A stretch of 64,000 nt of DNA from Melioribacteraceae bacterium (GCA_019638015.1 JAHBUP010000001.1:62001-126000); one strand, 5' to 3'; shown: positions 29,311-38,264, counted from the stretch's first letter. Notes: generated by a model not told the origin, from the sequence alone. Translations and numbers: made by a program.

Positions 29311-30003
29311 ATGAAAGTTCAAGACACTATTGTAATTATTGATGATGAAGCACAAATAAGAAAAATCCTTTCAATAACTTTAGAGGCAGAAGAGTATAAA
29401 GTAATTGAGTCTTCTAAAGGAAGAGATGGCATAATCGCCGTCGCAAATTATCATCCTCAGTTAGTCATACTTGATCTTGGACTTCCCGATCAAGACGGAT
29501 TAACCGTATTGTCGGAAATTAGAACATGGTCAAGTGTGCCAATTATTGTTTTGTCGGTTCGAAGCAGGGAAGAAGTAATTGTGAAAGCCCTTGATCTTGG
29601 AGCAGATGATTATGTAACAAAGCCATTTAATACTTTTGAACTGCTTGCTAGAATTAGGGCAAGTTTACGGAGGGCGCATCAAATCAACAACAGCCATGTA
29701 ATCAATAACGGAAATCTTAAAATTGATTTATCGCAAAGAATAGTTTATAATAAAAATGAGGAAGTAAAATTGACAAATACAGAATATCTTCTACTTATGC
29801 TATTTTTTAAAAATATGGGAAAAGTTTTAACATATAATTTTGTGTTAAAAGAAATATGGGGACCCTCACACACGGAGGATTCTCAATATTTGAGAGTCTT
29901 TATTGGGCAAATAAGGAAAAAAATTGAGGAAGATGCCGCGCATCCCAAATACATAATTACCGAATCGGGAGTTGGTTACAGAATGAAGCTGCAAGAAAGT
30001 TAA
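29311..30003 (+). CDS. KdpE-like OmpR-family response regulator
   Basis: A 231-residue response regulator with receiver (Asp11/Asp12, phosphorylation site Asp55 in LVILDLGLPDQDG, Lys in DDYVTKPFN) and OmpR-type winged helix (LTNTEYLLLMLFFKNMGKVLTYNFVLKEIWG ... YLRVFIGQIRKKIEEDAAHPKYIITESGVGYRM). The HPKYIITESGVGYRM ending is typical of KdpE. The frame extends to TTG at 29299, overlapping the kinase stop; ATG 29311 (MKVQDTIVIIDDE) with GAG-rich sequence before it is preferred and fits family N-termini. Partner of the preceding kinase. Confidence 0.92.
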   Translation: MKVQDTIVIIDDEAQIRKILSITLEAEEYKVIESSKGRDGIIAVANYHPQLVILDLGLPDQDGLTVLSEIRTWSSVPIIVLSVRSREEVIVKALDLGADDYVTKPFNTFELLARIRASLRRAHQINNSHVINNGNLKIDLSQRIVYNKNEEVKLTNTEYLLLMLFFKNMGKVLTYNFVLKEIWGPSHTEDSQYLRVFIGQIRKKIEEDAAHPKYIITESGVGYRMKLQES

Positions 30004-30014
30004 TGCAGTAAATT

Positions 30015-30665
30015 TCAACTTTTTGATAAGGCACATCTTATAAAATCAATCTCATCATTATTCACAGTATGCCCCATTCCATTATATATTCTTTTTTCAA
30101 CTTTTGCGTTTAGTGAAAGAAAAATTTGTTCTGTCTCATTAATTCGTTGAAGGGGAATGTGGGGGTCTATATCGCTGCAACCTAGGAATATCTCGGTTCC
30201 TTGCAAATCGCCATAATAATTTATTAGTTCAGATCGATCACCAATTAATCCACCGCTCAAACCAAAAACTGCCGCAACTTTTTTTGGAAAACGAGCCGCA
30301 TATTCCAAACTCAAACAAGCCCCTTGGGAAAAACCCAATAAGAAAATTTTATCCGAAGTAAAACCATATTCACTCAATTGATTAGCTATTGAATCAATCA
30401 CTGATAAACCCGATGATCTTCCCGGTTCATTCATTTTTACAGGAGAAAGAAAACTGTATGGATACCATGAATAATCACTGGCTTGTGGAGCAATGTAGAC
30501 AATTCCATCAACATTTAATTCATCGACCAACGATAAAATATTTTGGGCAGTAGAGCCACGCCCATGAATCATTATCATTACAGCTTTTGCATGTTCCAGC
30601 GTTGTTCCGGAATAAACAAAGGGATGTGCGTTATGCGGTGCAATTATATTTGTAAGATTCATCAT
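30015..30665 (-). CDS. Phospholipase/carboxylesterase-family alpha/beta hydrolase (MhqD-like)
   Basis: A 216-residue cytosolic alpha/beta hydrolase. The nucleophile elbow is LGFSQGACLS, the oxyanion region IHGRGSTAQN, the acid lies in GCSDIDPHIP and the catalytic histidine in NGMGHTVNNDE. Bacillus MhqD, a quinone-stress hydrolase, belongs to this family, and the neighbours are an MhqO-like dioxygenase, a cupin and a MarR regulator, which supports that role. Its ATG overlaps the cupin stop (ATGA). It is the last gene of the operon and converges on the KdpE-like gene. Confidence 0.85.
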   Translation of the reverse strand: MMNLTNIIAPHNAHPFVYSGTTLEHAKAVMIMIHGRGSTAQNILSLVDELNVDGIVYIAPQASDYSWYPYSFLSPVKMNEPGRSSGLSVIDSIANQLSEYGFTSDKIFLLGFSQGACLSLEYAARFPKKVAAVFGLSGGLIGDRSELINYYGDLQGTEIFLGCSDIDPHIPLQRINETEQIFLSLNAKVEKRIYNGMGHTVNNDEIDFIRCALSKS

Positions 30666-31012
30666 TCTATAGTAATAAAAATTGATCTTCGTAATTTTTT
30701 ATCAATGCTTTTAGTTTTGTGTCCTCGACCAAAAGTATCTTCAACAAGTAAAATATCTCCCGCGCTAAATCTTCTTTTTTCTCCAAGCCCCGTTTCAATT
30801 TCAATTTCACCATCAAGCAAAACTATAAATTGTTTTTGCGGAGCCGGATGGAAATCATAATTATAATCGCCGTCTGTTTCTCGAAAGATTAATTCTTTAA
30901 CGGCAATTTTTTCAGAAAGTCTTCCAATCTCACCTTCATCGAATAAATCATAATCCAGAACCTCAAAATGAGCTTCTCTATCTTCGCCGGTAAATAATCG
31001 GGTTACTTTCAT
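30662..31012 (-). CDS. Cupin-domain protein
   Basis: A 116-residue single-domain cupin: PAPQKQFIVLLDGEIEIETGLGEKRRFSAGDILLVEDTFGRGHKT carries the two cupin motifs, with only part of the usual His/Glu metal ligands (FHPAPQKQ, GRGH). The substrate is unknown. Start and stop both overlap neighbouring genes (ATGA), so it is translationally coupled between the MhqO-like dioxygenase and the MhqD-like hydrolase and probably serves the same detoxification route. Confidence 0.82.
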   Translation of the reverse strand: MKVTRLFTGEDREAHFEVLDYDLFDEGEIGRLSEKIAVKELIFRETDGDYNYDFHPAPQKQFIVLLDGEIEIETGLGEKRRFSAGDILLVEDTFGRGHKTKSIDKKLRRSIFITIE

Positions 31013-31965
31013 TTCCGTACAACTTCTTTTGTAATTAAAGGATAGAGTCGTGATTCAATAATATCTCTTTTGCTTTCGTACCAATTGGGCAATTTTAGTT
31101 CTGTACCAAGTGAATGTAAATCTTCATCAATAAGAAAACCGGGTTCATCTGTAGCAATCTCAAATAAAATTCCTCCCGGTTCTCTAAAATAAATTGAACG
31201 AAAATAATTTCTATCTCTCTGTTCTGTTGGATACAGCCCAGTCTCAATTATTTTATTTCGCCAGTTGTTTTGAGTCTCATCATTCGCGGTTCGCCATGCA
31301 ATATGATGAACAGTTCCAGCGCCATTTTGCGGGGGACCAATTTGCAGATTTGTCTTCAAATCAATAAAAGATAAAGAAGACCCGTCTCCGGTTGAGTATC
31401 TTTTAATATTATTAATTGATTCAATAAACTTAAAGCCAAGCACATTAGAGAGAAGAGTTTCTGTTTCGGTAGAATCATTTAATAAAAATTCTACACCAAA
31501 AAAGTTGCGAATTGAATGCTCTGCTTGAATATCTCCATTGTTCCATCCGGGAATTGAATCAGCAATTGGGTCGGCGACTAATTCTACCAGCATACCATCA
31601 GGATCAAGGAAAGATAGATATGGATAACCAAAATGAACTGATGGACTGTTAAATGAAACAGCTAGTGCTGATAATCTATCAACCCAATAATCCAACGAAT
31701 TAGCAGGTATACGAAATGAAATCTTTGAAATTTCTCCGATACCCCGTTTTCCTCGTCGTGCATCAGGAAACGGGAAAAATGTTAATATTGTACCGGGGGT
31801 TCCAGTTTCATCACCATAGTAAAAATGGTACACGTCAGGTGCGTCAAAGTTTACGGTTTTTTTTATAAATCGCAGACCAAGTATATGTGTATAAAAGTCG
31901 TAATTGGTTTGTGGATTTCCCGCCATCGCTGTTATGTGATGTATTCCTGTAATATTATTTTCCAT
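31009..31965 (-). CDS. mhqO: Ring-cleaving dioxygenase of the glyoxalase family (MhqO-like)
   Basis: A 318-residue vicinal-oxygen-chelate protein with two tandem glyoxalase-type modules. Metal ligands are likely in GIHHITAMAG (N-terminal), TVHHIAWRT (second module) and GGILFEIATDEPGF. The LGLRFIKKTVNFDAPDVYHFYYGDETG stretch is characteristic of the MhqO group, which removes quinones and catechol-like compounds in Bacillus. The frame extends 15 bases further, but ATG 31965 (MENNITGIHH) is preceded by AAAGGA at ribosome-binding distance and is preferred. It follows the MarR gene by 15 bp. Confidence 0.87.
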   Translation of the reverse strand: MENNITGIHHITAMAGNPQTNYDFYTHILGLRFIKKTVNFDAPDVYHFYYGDETGTPGTILTFFPFPDARRGKRGIGEISKISFRIPANSLDYWVDRLSALAVSFNSPSVHFGYPYLSFLDPDGMLVELVADPIADSIPGWNNGDIQAEHSIRNFFGVEFLLNDSTETETLLSNVLGFKFIESINNIKRYSTGDGSSLSFIDLKTNLQIGPPQNGAGTVHHIAWRTANDETQNNWRNKIIETGLYPTEQRDRNYFRSIYFREPGGILFEIATDEPGFLIDEDLHSLGTELKLPNWYESKRDIIESRLYPLITKEVVRK

Positions 31966-31980
31966 CTGAGTTCCTTTCAT

Positions 31981-32430
31981 CTAACCGCGGAGTTTATCTA
32001 ATAAATCATTTAGCGTTTTTGTTTCTTGTTCACTAAGCTTGACTAAATTATTATCAAACTCTTCATTGTGCTCATCAATTTTTTTAAGTAGTGATAATCC
32101 CTCGGGAGTTATTTTAACTTCCACTCTTCTTCTATCTTCCATACAAATTTTTCTATCAACTAAACCTTTTGAAATTAGCCGGTCTACCAGTCGGGAAGCG
32201 TCGCTCATTTTATCAAGCATCCTTTCTTTTAGTAGATTAACCGATGCGGGATTTGGGTGCTGACCCCTCAATATTCTTAATATATTATATTGCGCTCCGG
32301 TTACTTTGTATTTTTTTAGCAGACTGTTTTGATATTCAATAAGCCAGCCGTGAGTAAAAATTATATTCACGGCAAGCTTATGATATTCATTTCTAAATTT
32401 TTTCTGTTGAATTTCGTCTTCTAATTTCAT
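31981..32430 (-). CDS. MarR-family transcriptional regulator
   Basis: A 149-residue winged-helix repressor: TGAQYNILRILRGQHPNPASVNLLKERMLDKMSDASRLVDRLISKGLVDRKICMEDRRRVEVKITPEGLSLL is the canonical MarR core including the DRR wing. No conserved redox cysteine pair is evident; a single Cys lies in RKICMEDRR just before the wing and could be a thiol sensor, as in MhqR/OhrR-type proteins (inference). It overlaps the YceI gene end (TAATG) and precedes the dioxygenase gene, and probably represses this operon through the palindrome upstream of yceI. Confidence 0.93.
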   Translation of the reverse strand: MKLEDEIQQKKFRNEYHKLAVNIIFTHGWLIEYQNSLLKKYKVTGAQYNILRILRGQHPNPASVNLLKERMLDKMSDASRLVDRLISKGLVDRKICMEDRRRVEVKITPEGLSLLKKIDEHNEEFDNNLVKLSEQETKTLNDLLDKLRG

Positions 32431-33011
32431 TATGATTTTTTAAGTTGAAGATCAATTTTAAGAGTGACTTCTTTACCAACAACTAATCCACCCGTTTCAA
32501 CAGTATTATTCCACTTCAAGTTGTAATCAAATCTGTTGATCTCGCCCGAAATTTTAAAACCGGCTTTCGTATTTCCCCAAGGATCTTTAACCATACCATT
32601 AAAACGAACATCCAATTCAACTTGTTTTGTTACATCTCGGATTGTTAAATCTCCAACCAGTTTATAATTTTTATCATTTACCTTTTTCATCGATTTACTT
32701 TTAAAAGTCATTTGGGGAAATTTTTCGGCGTTAAAGAAATCATCTGAACGGAGGTGCTTGTCGCGACCCTCATTTTCGGTTGAAATGCTTGCGGTATTTA
32801 TTGTGAAGTCAATTTTGGCCGTGGAAAAATCGTCGCCATTAGTAGTAATAGAACCACTATAATCTTTAAATAGCCCATCAACATCGGTAATAACAAGGTG
32901 AGAAACGCTAAATCCTACTTTGGAGTGTGATTTATCTAATTCCCATTTGGTCTGGGCAATTGAAACTGCTGTCATTAAAAGCAGTAAAGAAAAGATTTTT
33001 ATTGTGCGCAT
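32430..33011 (-). CDS. yceI: YceI-family periplasmic lipid-binding protein
   Basis: A 193-residue exported protein with a signal peptide (MRTIKIFSLLLLMTAVSIAQ). The mature part is a YceI lipocalin-like barrel: KWELDKSHSKVGFSVSHLVITDVDGLFKDYSG, HLRSDDFFNAEKFPQMTFKSKSM and GDLTIRDVTKQVELDVRFNG are hallmark blocks. Family members bind isoprenoids or other amphiphiles and are often stress-induced. It is the first gene of a five-gene operon with marR, mhqO, cupin and mhqD-like genes; stop and marR start overlap. Confidence 0.93.
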   Translation of the reverse strand: MRTIKIFSLLLLMTAVSIAQTKWELDKSHSKVGFSVSHLVITDVDGLFKDYSGSITTNGDDFSTAKIDFTINTASISTENEGRDKHLRSDDFFNAEKFPQMTFKSKSMKKVNDKNYKLVGDLTIRDVTKQVELDVRFNGMVKDPWGNTKAGFKISGEINRFDYNLKWNNTVETGGLVVGKEVTLKIDLQLKKS

Positions 33012-33051
33012 TTTATGTCTCCTTTTGGTTTGGTTTTTGTGTTTTTAACTT

Positions 33052-33075
33052 TAATATATGTTGTAACATATATTA
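33052..33075. promoter_or_regulatory. 24-bp palindrome upstream of the yceI-marR-mhqO operon
   Basis: Perfect inverted repeat with 11-bp arms (TAATATATGTT and AACATATATTA) and a 2-bp centre (GT), 41 bp upstream of the yceI start. MarR-family dimers bind palindromes of this length and AT-rich kind, so it is the natural candidate operator for the MarR protein encoded second in the operon. Confidence 0.65.
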
Positions 33076-33107
33076 TTATATAGAAAGTTCCCCAAAGCCA
33101 AAATATA

Positions 33108-34025
33108 TTATCGATATTTTCCCAAAAGACCAATTTCAGGACACTGATTGCACTCAAACTGAAGGGTTATGTGATGAATTCCAAATTTATGGTGTAGTTG
33201 TTCTTCTATTTTTTTTCTCAGGATGTCGCTCTGACTAATCTGCATATCTTTAACATTTACATGAGCCTCAAGATGGATATCGTTATCCCCAACCATCCAA
33301 AGATGTATATGGTGAATATCATCAACCTCAGAAAATTTAACTACTTCCTGTTGAATATCATCTATAGATACATTTAATGGCGCACCCTCCATCAACACGT
33401 GAACAGCTTCTTTAAGAATGATATAGCTTTCTCTTATTATATATAAACCAATTACTATTGTTAATAGGGGATCGATCCAATTAATGTTCCAAACAGCAAT
33501 TGCAATTGCTCCCATAATTATTGCAACGGAAGAAATTGAATCACTCAACAAGTGAAGGTAGGAGGAGCGGATGTTAATATTATTGGCGGCATCCTTTTTT
33601 AATAATAAGGTTCCAATTATGTTGGCAACAAGACCAACAACCGCAACAATGGTCATTGATTGATATTCAATTTCTACCGGATCATAAAAGCGAAGAAGTG
33701 CCAAATAAAAAAGATAAACATATATCACAATTAACACAGAGGCGTTAATTAACGCGGCTAAAATTTCCGCCCGTTTCAAACCGAAAGTATGTTTAAAGGA
33801 GGTTTCTTTACTTTTTAATTTAATTGCTATATAGGTTAGTACGACCGAAACGGCATCACTAAAATTATGAAGCGCATCAGTTATTAAAGATAAACTTCCC
33901 GAAATTATTCCCCCAATAATCTGAACTGCCGTAATAACAAGATTGAGCGCAATTGTTATAAACAGTCGCCCAGTTGTGGTATTTAATGAAATATTATGAT
34001 GGTGATGTGAATGTTTCCCGCTCAT
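33108..34025 (-). CDS. CDF-family cation efflux transporter (CzcD/ZitB-like)
   Basis: A 305-residue inner-membrane metal/H+ antiporter. The N-terminus is histidine-rich (MSGKHSHHHH). Six helices follow, with metal-site residues in ITDALHNFSDAVSVV (helix 2) and YLHLLSDSISSVA (helix 5). The cytosolic C-terminal domain has VDDIHHIHLWMVGDNDIHLEAHV, typical of zinc/cobalt/cadmium CDF proteins. The open frame runs 96 codons further into the divergent dgt gene, but that part is non-homologous; ATG 34025 is chosen, with ATG 34052 (MKFERDKEL) as alternative. Divergent from dgt with a 65-bp gap. Confidence 0.88.
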   Translation of the reverse strand: MSGKHSHHHHNISLNTTTGRLFITIALNLVITAVQIIGGIISGSLSLITDALHNFSDAVSVVLTYIAIKLKSKETSFKHTFGLKRAEILAALINASVLIVIYVYLFYLALLRFYDPVEIEYQSMTIVAVVGLVANIIGTLLLKKDAANNINIRSSYLHLLSDSISSVAIIMGAIAIAVWNINWIDPLLTIVIGLYIIRESYIILKEAVHVLMEGAPLNVSIDDIQQEVVKFSEVDDIHHIHLWMVGDNDIHLEAHVNVKDMQISQSDILRKKIEEQLHHKFGIHHITLQFECNQCPEIGLLGKYR

Positions 34026-34090
34026 TAATTCTTTATCTCTTTCAAATTTCATAAATTTGCCCATGTGTAGCAAAAATCTGAATAGGGAAG

Positions 34091-35359
34091 ATGAAAAACA
34101 AATTTTATACTCAGTTTGATACAGAAAGACTAAAAAAAAATTCAAGGGATGATGATTACCGCACCCCATTTCAAATTGATAGGGATAGAATAATACATTC
34201 ATCGGAATTCCGCAGGCTACAGGGGAAGACACAAGTTTTTCTCCCCGGTGAATATGATTTCTACAGAACTCGATTAACTCATTCAATTGAAGTTGCACAA
34301 ATAGGAAGATCAATATCGACGTTTCTATATTCGAAGGAAAAAGAAATTCTAAATAAAGAATATTTTATTGATGAGGATCTGGTTGAATCTATTTGTCTTG
34401 CGCACGATTTGGGGCATCCGCCATTTGGGCATGCCGGAGAAAGAAAGTTAAATGAGTTAATGAAAAAATATGGAGGATTTGAGGGAAACGCTCAAACTCT
34501 TCGATTGATAGCTGATATTTTTTATAGAGAAAATGATCATCACCGTGGAATGAATCCCACAAGAGCATTTCTTGATGGTATTCTCAAATACAAAGCCACG
34601 TTTAGTGAATTTAAAAAGCCGGAAAATCATTTTATTTATGATGAACAAAAACAATATATAACTTTTGTGTTTAGCGGTTTGAAAATTCCCAAAATAATTT
34701 CACATCCCTCAAAAATTAATTCGTTTAGAAGTATTGAATGCCAAATAATGGATTGGGCAGATGATACGGCTTACGCTATTAATGACTTAGTAGATTCAAT
34801 ATCGGGCGGGTTCATCACAATTCCAAAACTAATTCAATGGAAAGAAGAAAAAGCAGAAACCGAGTTTCAAAAACATATCATTGATGAAATAATTGAATGG
34901 ATTACGAAATCCGTATTTAAAAAGAAGTTTGGTGCCCAAATCGGATCATTTATAAGCGCTTGCGGTCTCCATGAAGAAAAAAACTTTATGAGCGGAATAA
35001 CAAACAGATACAAATATTCTCTTACTATTAATGATGATGTATTGGAGAGAGCCAAAGTTTATAAAACTATTTCGGTGGATCTTGTTTTTAGATCATCACA
35101 GCTTCATCAAATTGAATACAAAGGAAACCTGATGATAGAGCAGTTATTCAATTTGTTTTTTACGAACTATATTAAATCCGCAAAAGGGATTAAGCTTTTA
35201 CCCGACTTCAATGATCAAATATTAACTTCAGAAAAAACAACAAAAAGAAGAGCGCGGTTAATTTGCGATTATATTGCCGGCGCAACCGATGGCTACGCAA
35301 TGCGACTGTACCGTCGAATGTTTGATCCCGACTACAGCTCAATATCTGATCTGGTATGA
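34091..35359 (+). CDS. dgt: dGTP triphosphohydrolase (HD domain)
   Basis: A 422-residue deoxynucleotide triphosphate triphosphohydrolase that hydrolyses dNTPs, typically dGTP, to nucleoside and triphosphate. N-terminal RTPFQIDRDRIIHSSEFRRLQGKTQVF and the HD metal ligands RLTHSIEVAQIGR ... LAHDLGHPPFGHAGE identify the family, and DWADDTAYAINDLVD provides the second Asp. The ending GATDGYAMRLYRRMF is also typical. It begins 65 bp from the divergent CDF gene; the following kinase gene starts 7 bp after its stop. Confidence 0.93.
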   Translation: MKNKFYTQFDTERLKKNSRDDDYRTPFQIDRDRIIHSSEFRRLQGKTQVFLPGEYDFYRTRLTHSIEVAQIGRSISTFLYSKEKEILNKEYFIDEDLVESICLAHDLGHPPFGHAGERKLNELMKKYGGFEGNAQTLRLIADIFYRENDHHRGMNPTRAFLDGILKYKATFSEFKKPENHFIYDEQKQYITFVFSGLKIPKIISHPSKINSFRSIECQIMDWADDTAYAINDLVDSISGGFITIPKLIQWKEEKAETEFQKHIIDEIIEWITKSVFKKKFGAQIGSFISACGLHEEKNFMSGITNRYKYSLTINDDVLERAKVYKTISVDLVFRSSQLHQIEYKGNLMIEQLFNLFFTNYIKSAKGIKLLPDFNDQILTSEKTTKRRARLICDYIAGATDGYAMRLYRRMFDPDYSSISDLV

Positions 35360-35366
35360 GTTAATA

Positions 35367-36560
35367 ATGAATTATAATGTTCAAATAGATAGCGAACAGC
35401 GATATAACAGACTCCTCGAACATTTAACCGACTATATTTATACTGTAAAAGTATATGACGGTAAAGTCCTCGAAACGTATCATGGCCCCGGATGTATTTC
35501 GGTAACAGGATATAATTCGGAAGCATATCTAATTGATCCGGAATTGTGGTACAGAATGGTTCACGAGGATGATAAACCAAAAGTATTGCAATTATCAAAA
35601 GATGCGCTTTCAGGAATTAAAGTAGAACCGCTCGAACACAGGATTATTCATCGAGATGGCTCAACAAGATGGGTTAAAAATACAATTGTGCTTTCATTCA
35701 ATGCTGAGGGATATCTCACCTCATATGATGGCCTTATAAAAGATATTACTGATTTAAAGTTAGCAGAGGAATTAAATGCCCTAAAGCAAAAGGAATTAAT
35801 TCAGGCTGATAAAATGGTTGCGCTTGGAACTATGGTTAGCGGTATTGCGCACGAAATTAATAATCCCAATAATTTTATAATGCTTAATATTGTTTTTATA
35901 CAGAAAGTATTAGCCGATATCGAACCAATACTTGATGAATACTTCAAAGATCAAGGGGATCTTTTAGTTGGGGGAATTCCATTTGAAAAAGCAAAAGAAA
36001 AAATAGCTCGCTCGCTTAAAGGCACCCTTGAAGGAGCTCAAAGAATTCAAAAAATTACAAGAAGTCTAACTGATTTTGCCCGTAAAGATCCCGGTGAATT
36101 AAATAACGATGTTGACATAATTGCCGTTACCGAAATATCAACTACAATTACAGAAAACCTTATAAAAAAATCCACAGATAACTTTAGAGTTATTTACGAA
36201 AAAGATTTACCTCTAATTAAGGGTAATAAACAACAGTTAGAACAGGTACTAATTAATCTTATAAATAATGCATGTCAATCCCTTTCCGATAAAAAGAAAA
36301 AAATTACAATAAGTATTTTTACGCATCCTGAAAAAAATAATTTAGTAATTCAAATTAGTGACGAAGGCGTTGGAATTGATGATGAGAATCTGAAATATAT
36401 ATTTGATCCCTTCTATACAACAAAACGAAATTCGGGTGGAACGGGACTAGGACTTTATATTTCATACAATATTATTAAAAGTCATGGCGGCGAGCTATCT
36501 ATTAAAAGTGAAAAGGGAAAAGGAACCACATGCGAAATAATATTACCGTTAAAAAAATGA
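35367..36560 (+). CDS. Cytosolic PAS-domain sensor histidine kinase
   Basis: A 397-residue soluble kinase with no membrane helix. A PAS domain occupies about 10-130 (LTDYIYTVKVYDGKVLETYHGPGCISVTGY ... WVKNTIVLSFNAEGYLTSYDGLIKDITD). HisKA follows with phospho-accepting His162 in GIAHEINNPNNFI, a motif typical of NtrB-like kinases that pair with sigma-54 activators. ATPase motifs are LINNACQSL, DEGVGI and GGTGLGLYISYNI. The open frame reaches back into dgt, but ATG 35367 (MNYNVQIDSEQ) is chosen. It is directly followed by the NtrC-type gene. Confidence 0.9.
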   Translation: MNYNVQIDSEQRYNRLLEHLTDYIYTVKVYDGKVLETYHGPGCISVTGYNSEAYLIDPELWYRMVHEDDKPKVLQLSKDALSGIKVEPLEHRIIHRDGSTRWVKNTIVLSFNAEGYLTSYDGLIKDITDLKLAEELNALKQKELIQADKMVALGTMVSGIAHEINNPNNFIMLNIVFIQKVLADIEPILDEYFKDQGDLLVGGIPFEKAKEKIARSLKGTLEGAQRIQKITRSLTDFARKDPGELNNDVDIIAVTEISTTITENLIKKSTDNFRVIYEKDLPLIKGNKQQLEQVLINLINNACQSLSDKKKKITISIFTHPEKNNLVIQISDEGVGIDDENLKYIFDPFYTTKRNSGGTGLGLYISYNIIKSHGGELSIKSEKGKGTTCEIILPLKK

Positions 36561-36570
36561 GGTAATCGTT

Positions 36571-37992
36571 ATGGGAGGAGCTGTGTACCCCGAATATCCA
36601 GTTTTATTAGTTGATGATGAACAACAATTTATTTTTAGTGCTGAAACATCTCTGATAAGCAATGGAATCAATAATATAAACTATACAACCGACAGCAGGG
36701 AAGTAATAACAATTTTATCGCAGAATGAACACTCTTTAGTTGTGATGGATATGAACATGCCCCACATTACTGGAGCAGAATTATTGCCTCAAATAATCGA
36801 AAAATTTCCAGACATGCCCGTAATAATTCTTACTGCAGTTAACGATATTGAAAACGCGGTTAATTGTATAAAAGCAGGGGCATTTAATTACATTCTCAAA
36901 CCCGTTGATGATAGTCGGTTGATCTCTACAATTAAAGGGGCAATTGATATTAAAAATATACGACAGGAAAATAAGCGCCTAAAAGATTATCTGCTGACCG
37001 ATAAACTGCACAATCCCGAAGCATTCTCAACTATAATTACGAAAAGCGGTTCAATGCGCTCTATCTTTAAATACATTGAGGCAATAGAAAAATCACCTCT
37101 TCCGGTTCTTGTAACGGGAGAAACCGGAGTTGGTAAAGAATTAATTGCTCACGCTATTCATAAAACCAGTGGAAGAAGGGGAGAGCTTGTTTCATTGAAT
37201 GTTGCCGGAGTTGACGATAATCTCTTTTCTGATACTTTGTTCGGACACAAAAAAGGAGCATATACCGGAGCCGATACCGATAGAAAAGGATTGATTGAAC
37301 AGGCTGAAAAGGGAACTCTATTTTTAGATGAGATAGGTGATTTGGCTATCGAATCTCAAGTCAAATTATTGAGACTAATTCAGGATGGCAAGTATTATCC
37401 ACTTGGTTCCGATTTGGCAAAATTAGCTGATGTGCGTATTGTATGCGCGACCAATGTTGATATAAATTTTATGAAAGAGAGCAGAAGTTTTAGAAAGGAT
37501 CTCTATTACCGACTTCAAACTCATCATATACATATACCACCATTACGTGAAAGAAAAAAAGATATCTCATTATTAATAAATCATTTTATAGAAAAAGCTG
37601 CCGCACAGCTACAGAAACCAAAGCCGACTGTACCTAAAGAACTATATACTCTTCTTTCGACATATAACTTTCCGGGAAATATTCGAGAATTAGAGGGAAT
37701 TATTTTTGATGCGGTTAGTGTTCATTCTTCCGGGATTATGTCTCTTGATCAAATTAAAGAGAAAATTTTTTATAAAAATAGAAACCGGGACCTTTTTTCT
37801 GATTCTGAATTGGGGGAGGAATTAATTTCATTTTCAGAAAATCTGCCCACGCTAAAGGAAATTGAAGAAGCTCTAATAAAGGAAGCATTAAATCGCGCGG
37901 ATGGAAATCAAACAATTGCTGCGGAATTATTGGGAATTAGCAGGAGAGCTCTGAACAACAGACTCCATAGAAAAAAAGATGAAGTTGAATGA
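36571..37992 (+). CDS. NtrC-type sigma-54-dependent response regulator
   Basis: A 473-residue activator with receiver (Asp60 in VVMDMNMPH), AAA+ domain at about 155-385 and C-terminal Fis-type helix-turn-helix (AIGN-like GNQTIAAELLGISRRALNNRLHRK). Walker A is GETGVGKE at 183-190. The sigma-54 contact loop is GAYTGA at 229-234, the Phe-to-Tyr variant of GAFTGA. It should activate RNA polymerase carrying sigma-54; a matching promoter lies about 215 bp downstream of its stop. Kinase and regulator are 10 bp apart. GTG at residue 5, preceded by GGAGGAG, is an alternative start. Confidence 0.94.
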   Translation: MGGAVYPEYPVLLVDDEQQFIFSAETSLISNGINNINYTTDSREVITILSQNEHSLVVMDMNMPHITGAELLPQIIEKFPDMPVIILTAVNDIENAVNCIKAGAFNYILKPVDDSRLISTIKGAIDIKNIRQENKRLKDYLLTDKLHNPEAFSTIITKSGSMRSIFKYIEAIEKSPLPVLVTGETGVGKELIAHAIHKTSGRRGELVSLNVAGVDDNLFSDTLFGHKKGAYTGADTDRKGLIEQAEKGTLFLDEIGDLAIESQVKLLRLIQDGKYYPLGSDLAKLADVRIVCATNVDINFMKESRSFRKDLYYRLQTHHIHIPPLRERKKDISLLINHFIEKAAAQLQKPKPTVPKELYTLLSTYNFPGNIRELEGIIFDAVSVHSSGIMSLDQIKEKIFYKNRNRDLFSDSELGEELISFSENLPTLKEIEEALIKEALNRADGNQTIAAELLGISRRALNNRLHRKKDEVE

Positions 37993-38197
37993 GCAATGTA
38001 AGTTTTAAATTGAGAGATGATACAAGAGTATAAAATATATTTTTGAAAGAAAGCAACATTATAAGCATGTCCCAATTCTCAAAAGTGTAACAACTACACC
38101 CAAAACCGCCACAATACTTCACAAACTTAAGATATATGAGAATTTTTGTGGCACCCCAATTTTAATGTTAATAATCAAATCGTTCTATTTTCAAACA

Positions 38198-38223
38198 AAA
38201 TGAAGTTGGCACTTCATTTGTTT
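38198..38223 (+). promoter_or_regulatory. Sigma-54-like -24/-12 element inside a perfect inverted repeat
   Basis: TGGCAC at 38207-38212 is followed after 5 bp by TTGTTT at 38218-38223, close to TGGCAC-N5-TTGCA/T; only the conserved C of the -12 box is missing. The same stretch is a 9-4-9 perfect inverted repeat with arms AAATGAAGT and ACTTCATTT (38198-38219). It lies 42 bp before the start of the small secreted protein gene and just behind the NtrC-type activator gene. Confidence 0.45.
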
Positions 38224-38264
38224 AATATGAGACGATCATAATAACAAACAGAAAGGTGATGGTT

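Noticed and set aside
34026-34313. N-terminal extension of the CDF transporter overlapping dgt on the opposite strand
   Set aside because: It runs into the start of dgt and does not look like a transporter; the His-rich ATG at 34025 gives a family-typical N-terminus.
35274-35366. Longer start for the PAS histidine kinase inside dgt
   Set aside because: The residues before 35367 overlap the end of dgt in another frame and do not belong to the PAS domain.
38150-38175. A second TGGCAC upstream of the small secreted protein as another sigma-54 promoter
   Set aside because: The -12 part (TTTTA) lacks the GC and is too weak; the element at 38207 is closer to consensus and better placed.
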